Positions 49,453-60,065 are shown, counted from the stretch's first letter. The stretch is DNA of 64,000 nucleotides from Triglochin maritima (GCA_963682175.1 OY821772.1:48878925-48942924), one strand, 5' to 3'. Program-made: numbers and translations. The notes: generated by a model from the letters alone, not told the origin.

Positions 49453-50489
49453 TCGACTCCCATTTGTCACTGTTCCCAAATAACCAAATGGTGTAGAGCA
49501 TCGATCTGGTTCATTTTATTGATGTTTAATTTGTACCTTAATTCGTAATAAGATTTGTTGTTGTCACGGTAGTCGTCAAAAGTTGTTTATTCATATATGA
49601 GCCTATTATTGTTGTCATGAAAGTTGTTTTTTATGTAATCTGTTGGAAGACGAACGACGTGAATATATATATAATATGATATTTAAATTGAATATTTGAA
49701 GAAATTAATGATGTGTACATTCTGTAATCCGAATGCCGCAACTTCCAAATGTAATTCTTAGTCTTCAATTACCCAGGCCGCCAATCCAATATATCTCAGC
49801 ATCATGACTTAACATTTTTTAAATGGTTGACGCACAGGGCAAGCTTGAACTTTGACCCGTGTGTAAATTCACGTATCCTATCCGCAATTTAATACGACGA
49901 TCGATCATACTTAATTGCACATATAAATTGTTTGCGGTAAGACCTAAAAGCGAGTATTACAGTCTTACAGAAAATGCTAGATATATAGCTCTTGTAGATC
50001 GTAGAATAACTAAAATAAGAGATTGTGTTCCGACAAATCGAGTTGCATCATGCCAGTAAGTTCGATTAATGTGTAAAGGACAGTACAAAAGGAATATTAT
50101 TAAAGGATATACCTCCAAAATCCAAATACCCTCTCCAAAACTGACTTCTTTTTTTGACATAACGATCAAAAGCATAATATACGTAGTCATCACTCCTCTA
50201 ACAAGGATTCCTCTAGTTAATGAAGTGGGATGTGTATCAAAGGTGCATGATATGGGGAATATGGCATACTGATCAATAAGTGATTGACAAAAGCATTGGA
50301 CTTTTACAGACATAGGCCAAAACTGAAAAGGACTCTACACTCAAAAAAGATGGATATGCCATGGTATAACCCTTCTCTCTTCCTGCAGCATCTGCCTTCC
50401 ATTTTCTTGGGGCATTTTCATATATACCCTCCAAATAGCTCCAAATTCTATCATTATCTTCCAACATCACATAATATCTTACGGAAACT
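49453..50489. other. 3' flank of the GMC gene and intergenic sequence
   Basis: No gene, tRNA or clear transposon recognised before the left inverted repeat of the fold-back element. Confidence 0.5.
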
Positions 50490-50697
50490 ACTAAACGTCG
50501 CCCCAAAACTACTTAAATCGCCCCTTGAAATTACCAAATTGCCCTTAACAATATATTTAATACCCATATCGTCCCGTGTCTTTAAACAAGGTTATTGACT
50601 CAGTTTTACTAACATTCCTAGTACCAACACCACGAAAATGTCTGGCGAAACACCTAGACCAGGCGAAGTAACGGAGGCGGATTTTTTTTTCCGACAC

Positions 50698-50916
50698 GAG
50701 CGTCTGGCTAAGACGCCTGTACCATCGTGGAGGCGTCTGGCTAAGACGCCTCCACCATCGTTGAGGCGTCTTAGCCAGACGCCTCCACGATGGTGCAGGC
50801 GTCTTAGCCAGACGCCTATACCATTGTCTAGGCGTCTGGTTAAGACGCCTCGACCACGGTGGAGGCGTCTTAGCCAGACGCCTCCACGATGGTACAGGCG
50901 TCTTAGCCAGACGTCC
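50698..50916. repeat. Palindrome array 1, seven units of 33 bp
   Basis: Units start at 50698, 50731, 50764, 50797, 50830, 50863 and 50896. Each is a 21-base near-palindrome of the type GGCGTCTTAGCCAGACGCC or its reverse complement, followed by a 12-base spacer around ACCATCGT or ACGATGGT. Unit orientations run F F R R F R R, and the spacer after unit 1 is the exact reverse complement of the spacer before unit 7. The whole array is therefore one large palindrome centred on unit 4. Confidence 0.95.
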
Positions 50917-51044
50917 CATTTTTTTTATTTTTTTTTTCAAATTAAAATTATACGGTGTGTTATCTCAAATTATTTGACGTTTCTTTGCAAGTTTTCGGTG
51001 GTAACCGGTCGGATTACAATGAGTTTTTTTGCAAGTGATAAAGA

Positions 51045-51275
51045 TTCAAAAAAATTCCAGATCCAACATTTTTTAAGTTCCAAATCCCCCGGTGGTAAAA
51101 CATCATGACTTACAAATACCACCTCGACAGGTCGTTCGGGGGTCTCGCTCCCCGGTGAGCGAGCGGCATTCCACCTCGCCGGTGAGGTGGCGGGGGTGGC
51201 AAGGGGGCAGCGCCCCCTGGAAATTTTTTGGATTTTGAAATTGTTGGATCTGGAAATTTTTGAATTTTCGGTGTA
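51045..51275. repeat. Central inverted repeat of the fold-back element
   Basis: AATTCCAGATCCAAC near 51053 pairs with GTTGGATCTGGAAATT near 51243. Inside are GC-rich smaller palindromes (CGCTCCCCGGTGAGCG and CACCTCGCCGGTGAGGTGG, about 51148-51191). Confidence 0.8.
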
Positions 51276-51395
51276 CCGAAGAGGTATCGGTCATCCGAAT
51301 ATAGTAATTATTAACTTATTAATTAATTTAACAATTATCTAAATTTATAATCATTTATCTTTTTAAAAAAATAATAAAAAATAATAAAAAATTAC

Positions 51396-51614
51396 GGGCG
51401 TCTGACGGAGCCGCCCCCACGTAGGAGGGGGCGTCTGGCTAAGACGCCTTCCCCATGGAGGAGGCGTCTTACACAGACGCCTGTCCCATGGGCGGAGCGT
51501 CTGGGTAAAACGCCTCCCCGATGGGTAAGGCGTCTGGGTAAAACGCCGCCCCCATGGGGAAGGCGTCTTAGCCAGACGCCCCCTCCTACGTGGGAGCGGC
51601 TCCGTCAGACGCCC
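51396..51614. repeat. Palindrome array 2, seven units of 33 bp
   Basis: Units start at 51396, 51429, 51462, 51495, 51528, 51561 and 51594. Spacers centre on CCCATGG or, at the ends, on TACGTRGGAG-type sequence. The left arm from about 51390 is matched by the right arm to about 51620 with almost no mismatches, and AT-rich flanks extend the pairing to about 51355 and 51655. It differs from array 1 in spacers and outer units. Confidence 0.95.
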
Positions 51615-52026
51615 GTAATTTTTTATTATTTTTAATTATTTTTTTATTAAAAAGATGTTAGATGTTTTACCAGATTCGAGTACACTGGGGCGTCCGTTAG
51701 TTCATTACTGACCTCCAAAACATTATTTTTTATGATTATAAGAGGAATATGAAGAGAGATGTGTGATAGGAGGGTAAAATGTCGCGTTATAGCAGTAGAA
51801 ATGAGAGAAGGGCAAAATGGTAATTTCAAGGGGCGATTTAAGTAATTTTGGGGCGATGTTTAGCAATTCAGTATCTTAGACGCCTTTCAATTTAACTAAG
51901 AACTTCCATTATATATTACCTTCTCTTGGACAACTGAGTCGTTGGTTGACTGCCTTCTAGCTAGTACTCACTATGATGTCAAAATGGTGACCTGAAGCTT
52001 ATAAAGCAAACATGTAATACAATTTA

Positions 52027-52215
52027 GGGTGAGTTTGGAACCACACTTTGATAATCAGATTTTGATTTTCAAATATTCAGAATTAAATGTGATTTACAAT
52101 TGACTTATAAAACATGGAGTTTTCATACTACAACTAGGATATGCATGGGGACTAATTATAATATCTGATTATATTTGAAAATTTTGATCATCGAAAGTAA
52201 TTCCAAACATAACCC
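52027..52215. mobile_element. MITE-like inverted-repeat element
   Basis: Termini GGGTGAGTTTGGAA and TTCCAAACATAACCC are imperfect inverted repeats, with further pairing inward (ATAATCAGAT near 52051 against ATCTGATTAT near 52167). The target duplication is not clear. It lies about 290 bases upstream of the MIR399 hairpin. Confidence 0.55.
52137..52144. promoter_or_regulatory. P1BS-like site GGATATGC (candidate PHR1 binding)
   Basis: Matches GNATATNC, the PHR1-binding element found in many phosphate-starvation promoters. It lies about 365 bases upstream of the MIR399 fold-back and inside the MITE-like element. A motif this short occurs by chance about once per 4 kb. Confidence 0.35.
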
Positions 52216-52502
52216 GACCCTATATGTGACAGCGAATGTAGGATCGATCTAGAATTGTTGACTGCTAAAATGGTACAATAAAAAATTCTTGTCCAATTGA
52301 AAAATATCAATCATAAAAAAAGAGAGTAAGGGATGTTATGGATATTTTTGAATGATTTGAGGGGTATTTTACCAACACATTCCTTCTAGTATTATCCTTG
52401 GTGGAAGGTCCAACTTATTCCAAGAACTATAAGAAACCCTCAATACCTCCAACTTGGTAATCATGACCAGACGACATTGTAGGAATGTTGATTTTGAGCA
52501 TA

Positions 52503-52629
52503 CCAGTCTCAGGGTGCTCTCTCCTTTGGCAGGAAAGCATATGAGAGGGATAAGAATTGGAGTTCTACGTGCATGGTATTTTGCATGGATCTCTTATGTC
52601 TTGCCAAAGGAGAGTTGCCCTGTGACTGG
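52503..52629 (+). ncRNA. MIR399: MIR399 precursor hairpin
   Basis: The 21 bases at 52602-52622 begin TGCCAAAGGAGAGTTGCC and match the mature miR399b/c type as I know it. The opposite arm AGGGTGCTCTCTCCTTTGGC (52511-52530) pairs with it, and pairing continues outward (CCAGTC at 52503-52508 with GACTGG at 52624-52629) and inward (CATATGAGAG with CTCTTATG). The loop is about 60 bases. miR399 is induced by phosphate starvation and represses PHO2, a ubiquitin-conjugating E2. The 81-codon open frame across the hairpin is incidental. Confidence 0.95.
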
Positions 52630-53517
52630 TTTCTGCTCAGCTCTCCCAAAGAGGTTTCTCCCGGCAATATGCATGTATGTTCAATCGGATGCATATTAAT
52701 TATAAGAAGATGGTAAAGGTAAAATTATGTTAGTTTAATCATTTCAAAGATGTTAACATGCTTCAGTGTAGATATGTAGCATAAATATCGCAAAAGGTAC
52801 CCTAGTTAGGTTATGTGCGTGGGGTGCTGAAGTTTTATCGGCTATTTTTTTCTTTATTTAATGTTACTTCCCTTGCATTTTATGCGGCAACTAGCTAGTA
52901 TAACGCACACTTGTGTTACGTTAAGGCTGTACCGGGTTTGCATAATGATAGAGAATTTTAGAGCTGTCATTCCCTTGATTGTCTTTAGTTTAAAAGTGGA
53001 AGTAATTAAGAAAACTCTTTCCAACATAGACAATTTTTGAGATCATGGTACTCCAATTTCTTCTTTTTTAAGGCATTGATATATACAATTTTAATGCTTT
53101 AATTATACAATTTAATGTCTTGTGTGTTATAGTATACTGAGTTTAATTTTCATAGCTGGGGCTATGGACCTATATTATTATACATAGATGTGTTTGTTCC
53201 TTGTATAGATACCAAAGGGTAGAGAAGAGAAAGGAGGAACTCTGGAATCATCTTGTATATATAACTGAATAATAATATATCTGAGGATAATCTAACAGTA
53301 TAACAGCGTATATCTCCAGAGGATAATCTAACAGTACAAAGGTCTAGTCTCATTTGCCATAGTATAAATTATGATATGGGCAATCTTGACCAATTTTGTG
53401 TGACCGCTATTTAACAAAACTTTTTTGTAGAATGTTTGGGGGGTTGTGCGTTCATGGCTATCTCTTATCACCCATCGATAGACATTTGGTTTATCCTTAT
53501 TTCAGTGTTTATTTTCC

Positions 53518-53518
<1 letters not shown>

Positions 53519-53553
<35 letters not shown>
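53519..53553. repeat. (ATT)n microsatellite
   Basis: About eleven uninterrupted TTA/ATT units. Confidence 0.95.
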
Positions 53554-54079
53554 CATGCCACTACAAAACTTCAATTTTTATTCACATGCCATTACAAAAA
53601 ATCATATATTTATGCCTATGACATTCTGTTAGTTTGAGCAGTTATCGGGGCCAGATCTTTTTTTTGGGTCGGGCAGACTGTTTTCACATTAGTTGATTTT
53701 TTTTTTGAAAACCTACAACTTAAAGATGATAATTTAAATAAATTAATTCATTAAAAATAATTTGTTGAAGATATCATTCCTATTTTTACATTTTTCCAAA
53801 CATTAATAAATTAAAATTTCAACATCTAAAATATTTTTTTACAACCATAAAACACGATACATCATTTAAACAACTAATTAACTAAATAATTTAACATAAA
53901 AAACACTAATAAAAGTCCTTAAAAATCATTCTTCTAGACTTCATGTCTTGAAAATATTTCACGATCGCTTCATCGTCAATAGAATCAAGTGCGATTTGGG
54001 GAGGAGCTAAGGAGGATATCAGATTTAGGGAGGAGGAGAGGATTGAGTTTGGGGTGATTCGTTTTTAGCCCTTATAAAA

Positions 54080-54470
54080 AGGATGACAACTGATCGGTTC
54101 CGGTTTGGATATTGGGAGAATCGGAACCATATCCATTTTTTATTTGCATATCCAGAACCAAAGTTTGGTACCCATAACCAGATCCGGTGGGATCATGGGT
54201 ACCCAGAATTGTATTTGTTGGAATCGGAATTCGGCACTAAATCTGTAAAAAAAATCAATTTTTAGTTGTAACTATTATTTTCATTTTTTACAATATTTTT
54301 TACTTTTTTTAATAATACATGGGTTCCATATCTAATTTCAGTAACTAGAATTGGAATCGAACCATATCCATTTTTCCACGATTCAGTCTGACAGTTCCAG
54401 ATACTCATTGTGTGACTGAATTGACTGGAAATTTGGATTGTAAAAGATTTTTTTTGTTGGGAAAATCTTG
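54080..54470. repeat. Possible hAT-like element E with GGAACCATATCC repeats
   Basis: CGGAACCATATCCATTTTT (about 54121) and CGAACCATATCCATTTTT (about 54358) are direct repeats. Variants of GGTTCC and GGGTACC lie between. The pattern resembles the subterminal motif clusters of the other hAT-like elements here, but I could not fix ends or a duplication. Confidence 0.35.
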
Positions 54471-54644
54471 ATGGGACGTGCCACATTGTATCCGCCGCTG
54501 GCTGTTATCATGAATGATGTGACCATTCGATATTGGATTGTGCCACTTATGAGAAATTTGTTCTTGTTAGTTTTAATTTAAATTGGTAGTATCTTTAGTT
54601 TTCTATTAATTGCAAATTAAAGAAAGTTCTCGTGGAGTTGTCGG

Positions 54645-55530
54645 TAGGGCCGTAAAAGGGAATGTCAGGAAGATTTCCCCACCACCAAACTTGGCGGATA
54701 CGTGGGATAGGCGGGGTGAGTTGAGTTTTTTATACTGCTATCCGTCCCACTTAAGAGCGGGTTGGACGGGTATGGGGTGGGTAAGACAGGTTGAATTTTT
54801 TTATTTTTTAATAGTCAGATTTTCCTAGAATTCATATTCAACAAGAAAAATGTTGAAGTTGAAAATTAGTTTGTTAGCACAATCAGGAAAGAAAAATTGA
54901 GTTCACTCATTATGTTAGTATATATTGTACTTTAAACCAAAACATATTTTGCTTCCCGAAAAAAAAACTGTAAGCAGAAAACAATTTTTTATTAAAATCA
55001 ACAACCAAAAACTAATCGCACAAACACACAATCATGGACGCAAATAGAACAAATTGAAAACTCAGTTTTCAGGGCAAAATCAGTACAACCTTTAACTCAA
55101 ACCACCAACAGCATGAATCCTAAAAATTTCACTTAAAAACATCAGAATCTTTCTAAAACTTCATGTTAAGAAGAGTTTCCGTTACCTGGCAGATGTGGGA
55201 ACAAGAGGGGATTGGGTTCCGACGGGAAGGTAGGGTTGCGGGGGCTGCGACGGTCGTAAAAGGGTTGGTGGGGACTGGCGGCAGAATGAGAAAACCTTTT
55301 TGTTTAGGATTGGAAATTGAGATTAGACTATGTATTTTATGATAAATAACATTATTTAAAAAGTTTTGCGAGTAGGTGGATTGACCGGTTGGGTTGGGAG
55401 TCTACCACTACCCGCTATGTTTAGATAAGACGGTTGGCGGGTGGGCGGATAGAGAAAATTTGACCGGTACCTGCCAGGGTGGGACGGGATTATGGGTTCG
55501 CAAGTAGAACCCTCCACACGCACACCCCTA
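54645..55530. mobile_element. hAT-like non-autonomous element F
   Basis: 886 bp with termini TAGGGCCGTAAAA and, in reverse, TAGGGGTGTGCGTG. Flanks GTTGTCGG (54637-54644) and GTTGCGGA (55531-55538) look like an 8-bp duplication altered by one indel. Subterminal sequence repeats GGCGGG, GGGTGGG and GGACGGG-type motifs. No coding content. Confidence 0.65.
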
Positions 55531-55538
55531 GTTGCGGA

Positions 55539-56326
55539 AAGAAAAGAAGTCTGTCATTGTGGCATATTTTCGTCGTTCGTATGGGCGAGATAGAAAAAGT
55601 GGTTCCATGAATATCATGTCATAAACATAAAGACGAGGGTTTGCAGTGGCATGACAATAAACATGTAATACATGATGACTCAAGGGTAGCTCGGATTAAA
55701 AAAAAAAAACCTATTAGGTAAGTAGGCAATATTATTACTTCTCCAGAGGAGAAGGAAAACCTTCGACTCTATAGGCTTGGAAGTTGGAACACTATTCAAG
55801 CAATGTGCATCTTGCCTATGAGAGTAAATGAGGAATGTATAAGTATAACCTTATCTACCTATTGTCTATTGGCTGTTTGGATATGGTATCACTTTAAAAA
55901 CGTGCTCGTAAAAATTAGTTCTCTCTCTCACCCCGACTTGCTTGCATGCTGCTCAAAAAGGATGGTACGGTATAATTTTACCAATAGTCTCATAATTATT
56001 TTAAATAAATATATAATATAATAATGCGCTAATAAATATATAACTCGTGTCCAAAAAAATTCTCTAATTACCATAAATTGAAATTTCCAGGCCTTCGGCC
56101 CAAAAAATATAATGGATAAATTTCCATACGTGACGGCCCAAGGCCGACGGAAATAGAATCCAACAACCAGTTTGAAACCACACAGTTGACAGTCCCATCA
56201 CTTTTAATCCCAACCGTCAGTGACGTCGAAACGAAACAAAAATCACATCTGCACCGTCAGATAACCAACAAAAGCAAAGCCCACCGTCAAGTAACGAGTG
56301 CACCTCTCCTTTCCCTCTCATCTCCG
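55539..56326 (+). promoter_or_regulatory. Upstream region of the PHD-Myb gene with GGCCCA motifs
   Basis: CGGCCCAAAA near 56098 and CGGCCCAAGG near 56144 match site II (TCP-bound) motifs common in housekeeping promoters. They lie 180-230 bases before the ATG at 56327. The rest, 55539-56080, shows nothing recognisable. Confidence 0.5.
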
Positions 56327-59300
56327 ATGGGTTCGCCGGAGGCGACGGCGACGGCGTGGCGGTGGGTCGTGGAAACCCTTGCGGACACCAAGGAGCTCGA
56401 CACCTCCGCTCTCACAGGTCTCCTTTTCCTTCCCCGCCTTACGCTTCGTCTTCGCTCGTTAGGGTTCGGTTACGGAAAAACCCGGATTTTTTACTTGAAA
56501 CAGAGATTGTGTCTATGAACGCCTCTTTGCTGAAGGATTCGGCGTCCGAGAGGTTGGTTGAGAGGATCTCGCTGAGGTATCTGGAAGAGTTGGTGGATTA
56601 TGGAAGTAGGGCGACGTCGCCGGAGAGAGGTATGGATGCTCCGGCGATGGAAAGGTGGGATCTTGATGTCGGTATGCGGAGTGAGGATGTTCTCTGCACT
56701 TACCTTAAAAAGGTTGTTCTTTTTTCGTGCTTGGATTTCTCTTTCGATTTGATTTGGTTCTGCGAATTCTCTTTTGAAAAATAAAAAAAGTGGAGTTCGG
56801 ATGTTCCATATCGTTCTAAGTTGATTTTGATTTTAAGTTTCAACCCGGACGAATTGTGTAGTTTTATATTCTTTTTTGAGTTTGAGTCCAACATGACCTA
56901 TTTGACAATTTAGATGTATGTTCGGGATTGTGATTGATTTACTGCAGTTTTGACTTTGATATGCTCTTTTTTAACTTAATGATTTCTCTCATATGAACTT
57001 GAAATATAACAGACGGTAGACTTGAAAAGGCAGAGGTGTTTCCTTCATATTTCGGGGGAGAATGCTTGGGCCAAACTTTTGATTCACAAATTTACTTCCA
57101 GACACCTTGAGATCATGTAGTTATGAACTAATTTGGTTCTTTCATTGTGCTACTTCTTAAAAAAACTGCCTTTCTGTGAAAGAGCTTGTGCACATTTTGT
57201 TTCTATTGAATAAGTATCTGGGTTTTCTGGTGATTTAGATTTTCCTATTTTAACTTGTATATTAACTTCTAACTAAAAGAATCGACTAAAGATGGATGTG
57301 ATGAAATTGCAGCTTACAAGGATGCAATCCATCAGTTTGCGAAGTGCTGATTCTCTTTGCACCTCTGTGAAAAAGGTGATCTTTTTGCGCTTGATTTAAG
57401 TCTTTTTTTGACATGCAATACATGATCCATTTTTACTTTGGGTTTGAACATTTTGAGAAAGTCGTCTGGTTTGGTGTATCCTCTTTTTAAAAAGTGCAGT
57501 TCAGATGTTCTATTGATGCTTTTAAGTTTCAAGTGCGACAAATTGTGTAATTATTTGTTGTTTTTTGAGTTTCATTCCAAGGGTGGCCTCTTCGAAAATT
57601 TAAAAGTATGTTTGGAATTTATGATCATTAAAGTGCAGATCCAACTTTGAAATGCTCTTTACGGTATCTCAGAAATGCACTTGAAATTTATCTGACAGTA
57701 GAATTTCAAAAGCAGAAATGATTCTTTCTTTATTTTGGGAAATACTGGTGCCAAACATCAGATTTATTTTAGAAAGTGACTTCCAAATAGACCCTTAAAT
57801 TGTGTTGCTAGGAACTAAGTGGTTCTTTCAGTGCTATTTTTTAAAGAAGTGTGCTTTTATGGGAAGGAGCTTTTGAGTTTATCTTTTTTACGAATAAGTT
57901 TTAGGTTATTTATTTTTTTATTTAGTTTAGGTTTTCTTGTTTTAACTTGTCTATTAACATCTAGGTAAAAGAATTGACTAAAATTGGAAGTACTGAAACT
58001 GCAGCATACAAAGATGAAATCCATCGGTTTATAGCCCAGAAAAGGGAAACACTTCCGAAGTCTCCTCTTAGCCTGGTAACTGAATTCTTCACATTGTAGT
58101 TTGTTGTTATGGGTTGTAATATCCTTAATCATTCTTTATAATGTTAGCTCTTAGATTACATTCAAAAGCCATGCCATGAGAGCGATCCATCGTTGACCCA
58201 GAATGACCTCCTAAGCAAAGAAGTTCCAGCTGATGTGGATTCCTTGCATGATGAAATTGATAATGGGTACAATGGTGCAGAAATGCTCAAGTTAGGGACT
58301 CGTGTGTTGAGCAACGGCAGGGTGCGTTGGCAAGATGGTTCTGATGAAAGTTTAACTTGTGTTAATGGATTGGACACTTCATTTGTTCACAAGGAGGGTA
58401 TGGCCAATACTGTTGGTGGTGAACATGCTCAACCAGAAAAGGTGAGCAGCGATGTATTGATTTCATCCGATTCCAAAGACAATCTGATTCACGGTGCAAC
58501 TTCTAGTGGAAGCAAGAACTTGCATCCTGTTTCCCAGCAGTGTTCCAGTTCTGATCATAAAGGTGGTGGAGATTCAATAAATGAAGATGGCTCTCATGAT
58601 GAAGACTGTGTTTATGATTCATACCATGAGATCCTAGCTGCAGAAAAGGACAAATTAATAAGCTCACAAGTTCCTTTTAATGGTGATTCGCTGAATGAAA
58701 CTGGAACGCAGTGCCAGTTGTGCGTTAAGTGCGATGAAGGTGGGTCTCTGTTATTGTGTGGTGCTAATGATTGTCCAATTGCGGTTCATGAACACTGCTT
58801 AGGTGCAGCTGCTAAATTTGAAGAAGGCGTAGACTTTAAATGCCCTTTCTGTTCGTACCTTCAAGCAGCTAAAGCATACCATGATGCACGGAAAAAAGTT
58901 TATAGTTGTAGGAAGGCTCTTTCTTCTTTCATGGGTTCAGATGCAACTAATAAAAATAATGATGCACAGCCAGAGGCTCTGAAAGGGCCAAGAACCCAGA
59001 AGTGTGTTCAGGAAGGACATGAAGGTAATGGTAAAAGGAAAGAACATGTTATTCAGGAAAATGAAAAGAAGAGACGAGCACAAGATGTGGGTAATGGTTG
59101 TGATGGTGTACTTAGGTTCAGCAAGGATACAATTGTCTCTAGTAGGAACAATAATTCCTCTGAAGGCATAAATAACCAAACAGTCGACATGCAGAAAGAT
59201 ACATTTCCAAGTAAAAAGCATGCCATCATTAACAGTAAAGGAAGCAAATCTGGTGTGGACGATGATCATCATGAAGATGATGTATCTGGTAAACAGGATG

Positions 59301-60065
59301 GTGGTGATGGATCCAACATTCATCATGAGAAAGATGTAAACAATCATGTTCGACCAGCTAAAGTGTGTTCTACAAGAGCTCATTGTAGTTTATCTCCCAA
59401 AGAAGTAGGCACTGCATCGCCTGATGGACGTGCCAAAGTTATCAAGCTACCTGATCGAGAGCATGCATCCTCCAAGGACAGAAAAACTACCAAGCGTTGT
59501 AAGCGTTAGTAAGTTATATACTCAAGGATTTGTTACTGCCTATACTCCATTTGTTATCTGACTAGTAGGGCCTAACTGTAATGCCATTACCATCTAGCTA
59601 AGAGGGGGAATCTGCTCTTGATAATCCTGGTGGTAGAGTACTTATCAAAAAAACAAAAACGAAAAAGAGATGGACTGCTCTTTTATTCAAATGATTTCGT
59701 TTCTGTTTCAGTGTTAATCCAGTAATCCCATTTTCAAGACGGAATAGACTCCCGTGGACAGGTGAAGAAGAACTAATCTTAAAGGCACGATTTCAATCAA
59801 ATTCTTCTGTTTTATGCAATAGACATTCAAAATAGTATTTGCTTGTAATTTCAATTTTGGTTTGGTCTACGCAATCGTCAACTTTGAGCTTGTGTTTGTG
59901 CAGGATGCGGTGCAAAGTTTTTCCGAGAGAACTGAAGGAAATCTTCCTTGGACAGAAATTCTAGAATATGGAAGAGATGTATTCCACAAGACACGGCAAC
60001 CAGCAGACCTCAAAGATAAGTGGCGGAACATAAGAATCAAAGAGAGTAAAATCATGAATCAATGA
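56327..60065 (+). CDS. PHD-finger and Myb/SANT-domain nuclear protein
   Basis: Seven exons: 56327-56417, 56504-56712, 57313-57375, 57965-58075, 58148-59508, 59712-59784, 59904-60065, giving 689 codons. A PHD-type zinc finger lies at residues about 347-393 (CQLCVKCDEGGSLLLC, then HEHC and CPFC). The C-terminus (about 622-680) is a telobox-type Myb/SANT domain: LPWTGEEEL, GNLPWTEILEYGRDVF, then DLKDKWRN. The middle is lysine- and aspartate-rich and probably disordered. A role in chromatin or telomere-repeat binding is inferred from the VDLKDKWRN-type Myb. The exon 6/7 intron has no GT donor at the conserved junction: it fits GC-AG (AAAG, then GCACGA), or a downstream GT adding nine residues. 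Exon 3 lies in a tandem duplication. Exon 5 uses the donor TTA/GTAAGT. Confidence 0.87.
56707..58030 (+). repeat. Intragenic tandem duplication, about 660 bp per copy
   Basis: Copy 1 (about 56707-57370) and copy 2 (about 57371-58030) align along their length despite drift. Both begin AAAAAGGT and share GATGTTC, GACAGTAGA-like, TTTTAACTTGT and ATTAAC blocks, and end with GCAGCNTACAA(A/G)GATG. The first copy's acceptor CTAG has become CTAA near 57275, and exon 3 starts at a downstream AG. The duplication spans from the end of exon 2 into exon 4. Confidence 0.8.

Larger units (their letters stand above)
50490..51863. mobile_element. Fold-back element with two palindromic 33-bp arrays (unrecognised family)
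   Basis: Outer inverted repeats of about 56 bases at 50490-50546 and 51808-51863 share CGCCCCAAAA, ACTTAAATCGCCCCTTGAAA and TGCCCTT with few mismatches. Between them lie two 7-unit arrays with an exact 33-bp period (50698-50916 and 51396-51614), each globally palindromic, and a central region that also has inverted arms. No transposase is visible. The open frames on both strands through array 1 (repeating RRLAKTP and RRLSQTP) follow from a 33-bp, in-frame, palindromic repeat and are not evidence of a gene. No flanking duplication could be fixed. The element type is inferred from structure alone. Confidence 0.75.
51864..52502. other. Upstream region of the MIR399 locus
   Basis: Holds a MITE-like element at 52027-52215 and a P1BS-like site. 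Nothing else recognised. Confidence 0.5.
52630..54644. other. Intergenic sequence downstream of MIR399
   Basis: AT-rich. Contains an (ATT)n microsatellite (53519-53553) and a repeat-rich stretch at 54080-54470. No gene recognised. Confidence 0.5.

Noticed and set aside
50638..51108. 156-codon open frame with RRLAKTP repeats
   Set aside because: It arises from a palindromic 33-bp repeat that is open on both strands; no recognisable domain outside the repeat.
50698..51614. CRISPR-like regular repeat-spacer array
   Set aside because: The regular 33-bp period recalls CRISPR, but the spacers are 12 bases and related to each other, the units are palindromic in both orientations, and this is a plant nuclear genome.
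52454..52699. 81-codon open frame over the MIR399 region
   Set aside because: The hairpin and mature miR399 explain the conservation; the peptide has no recognisable features.
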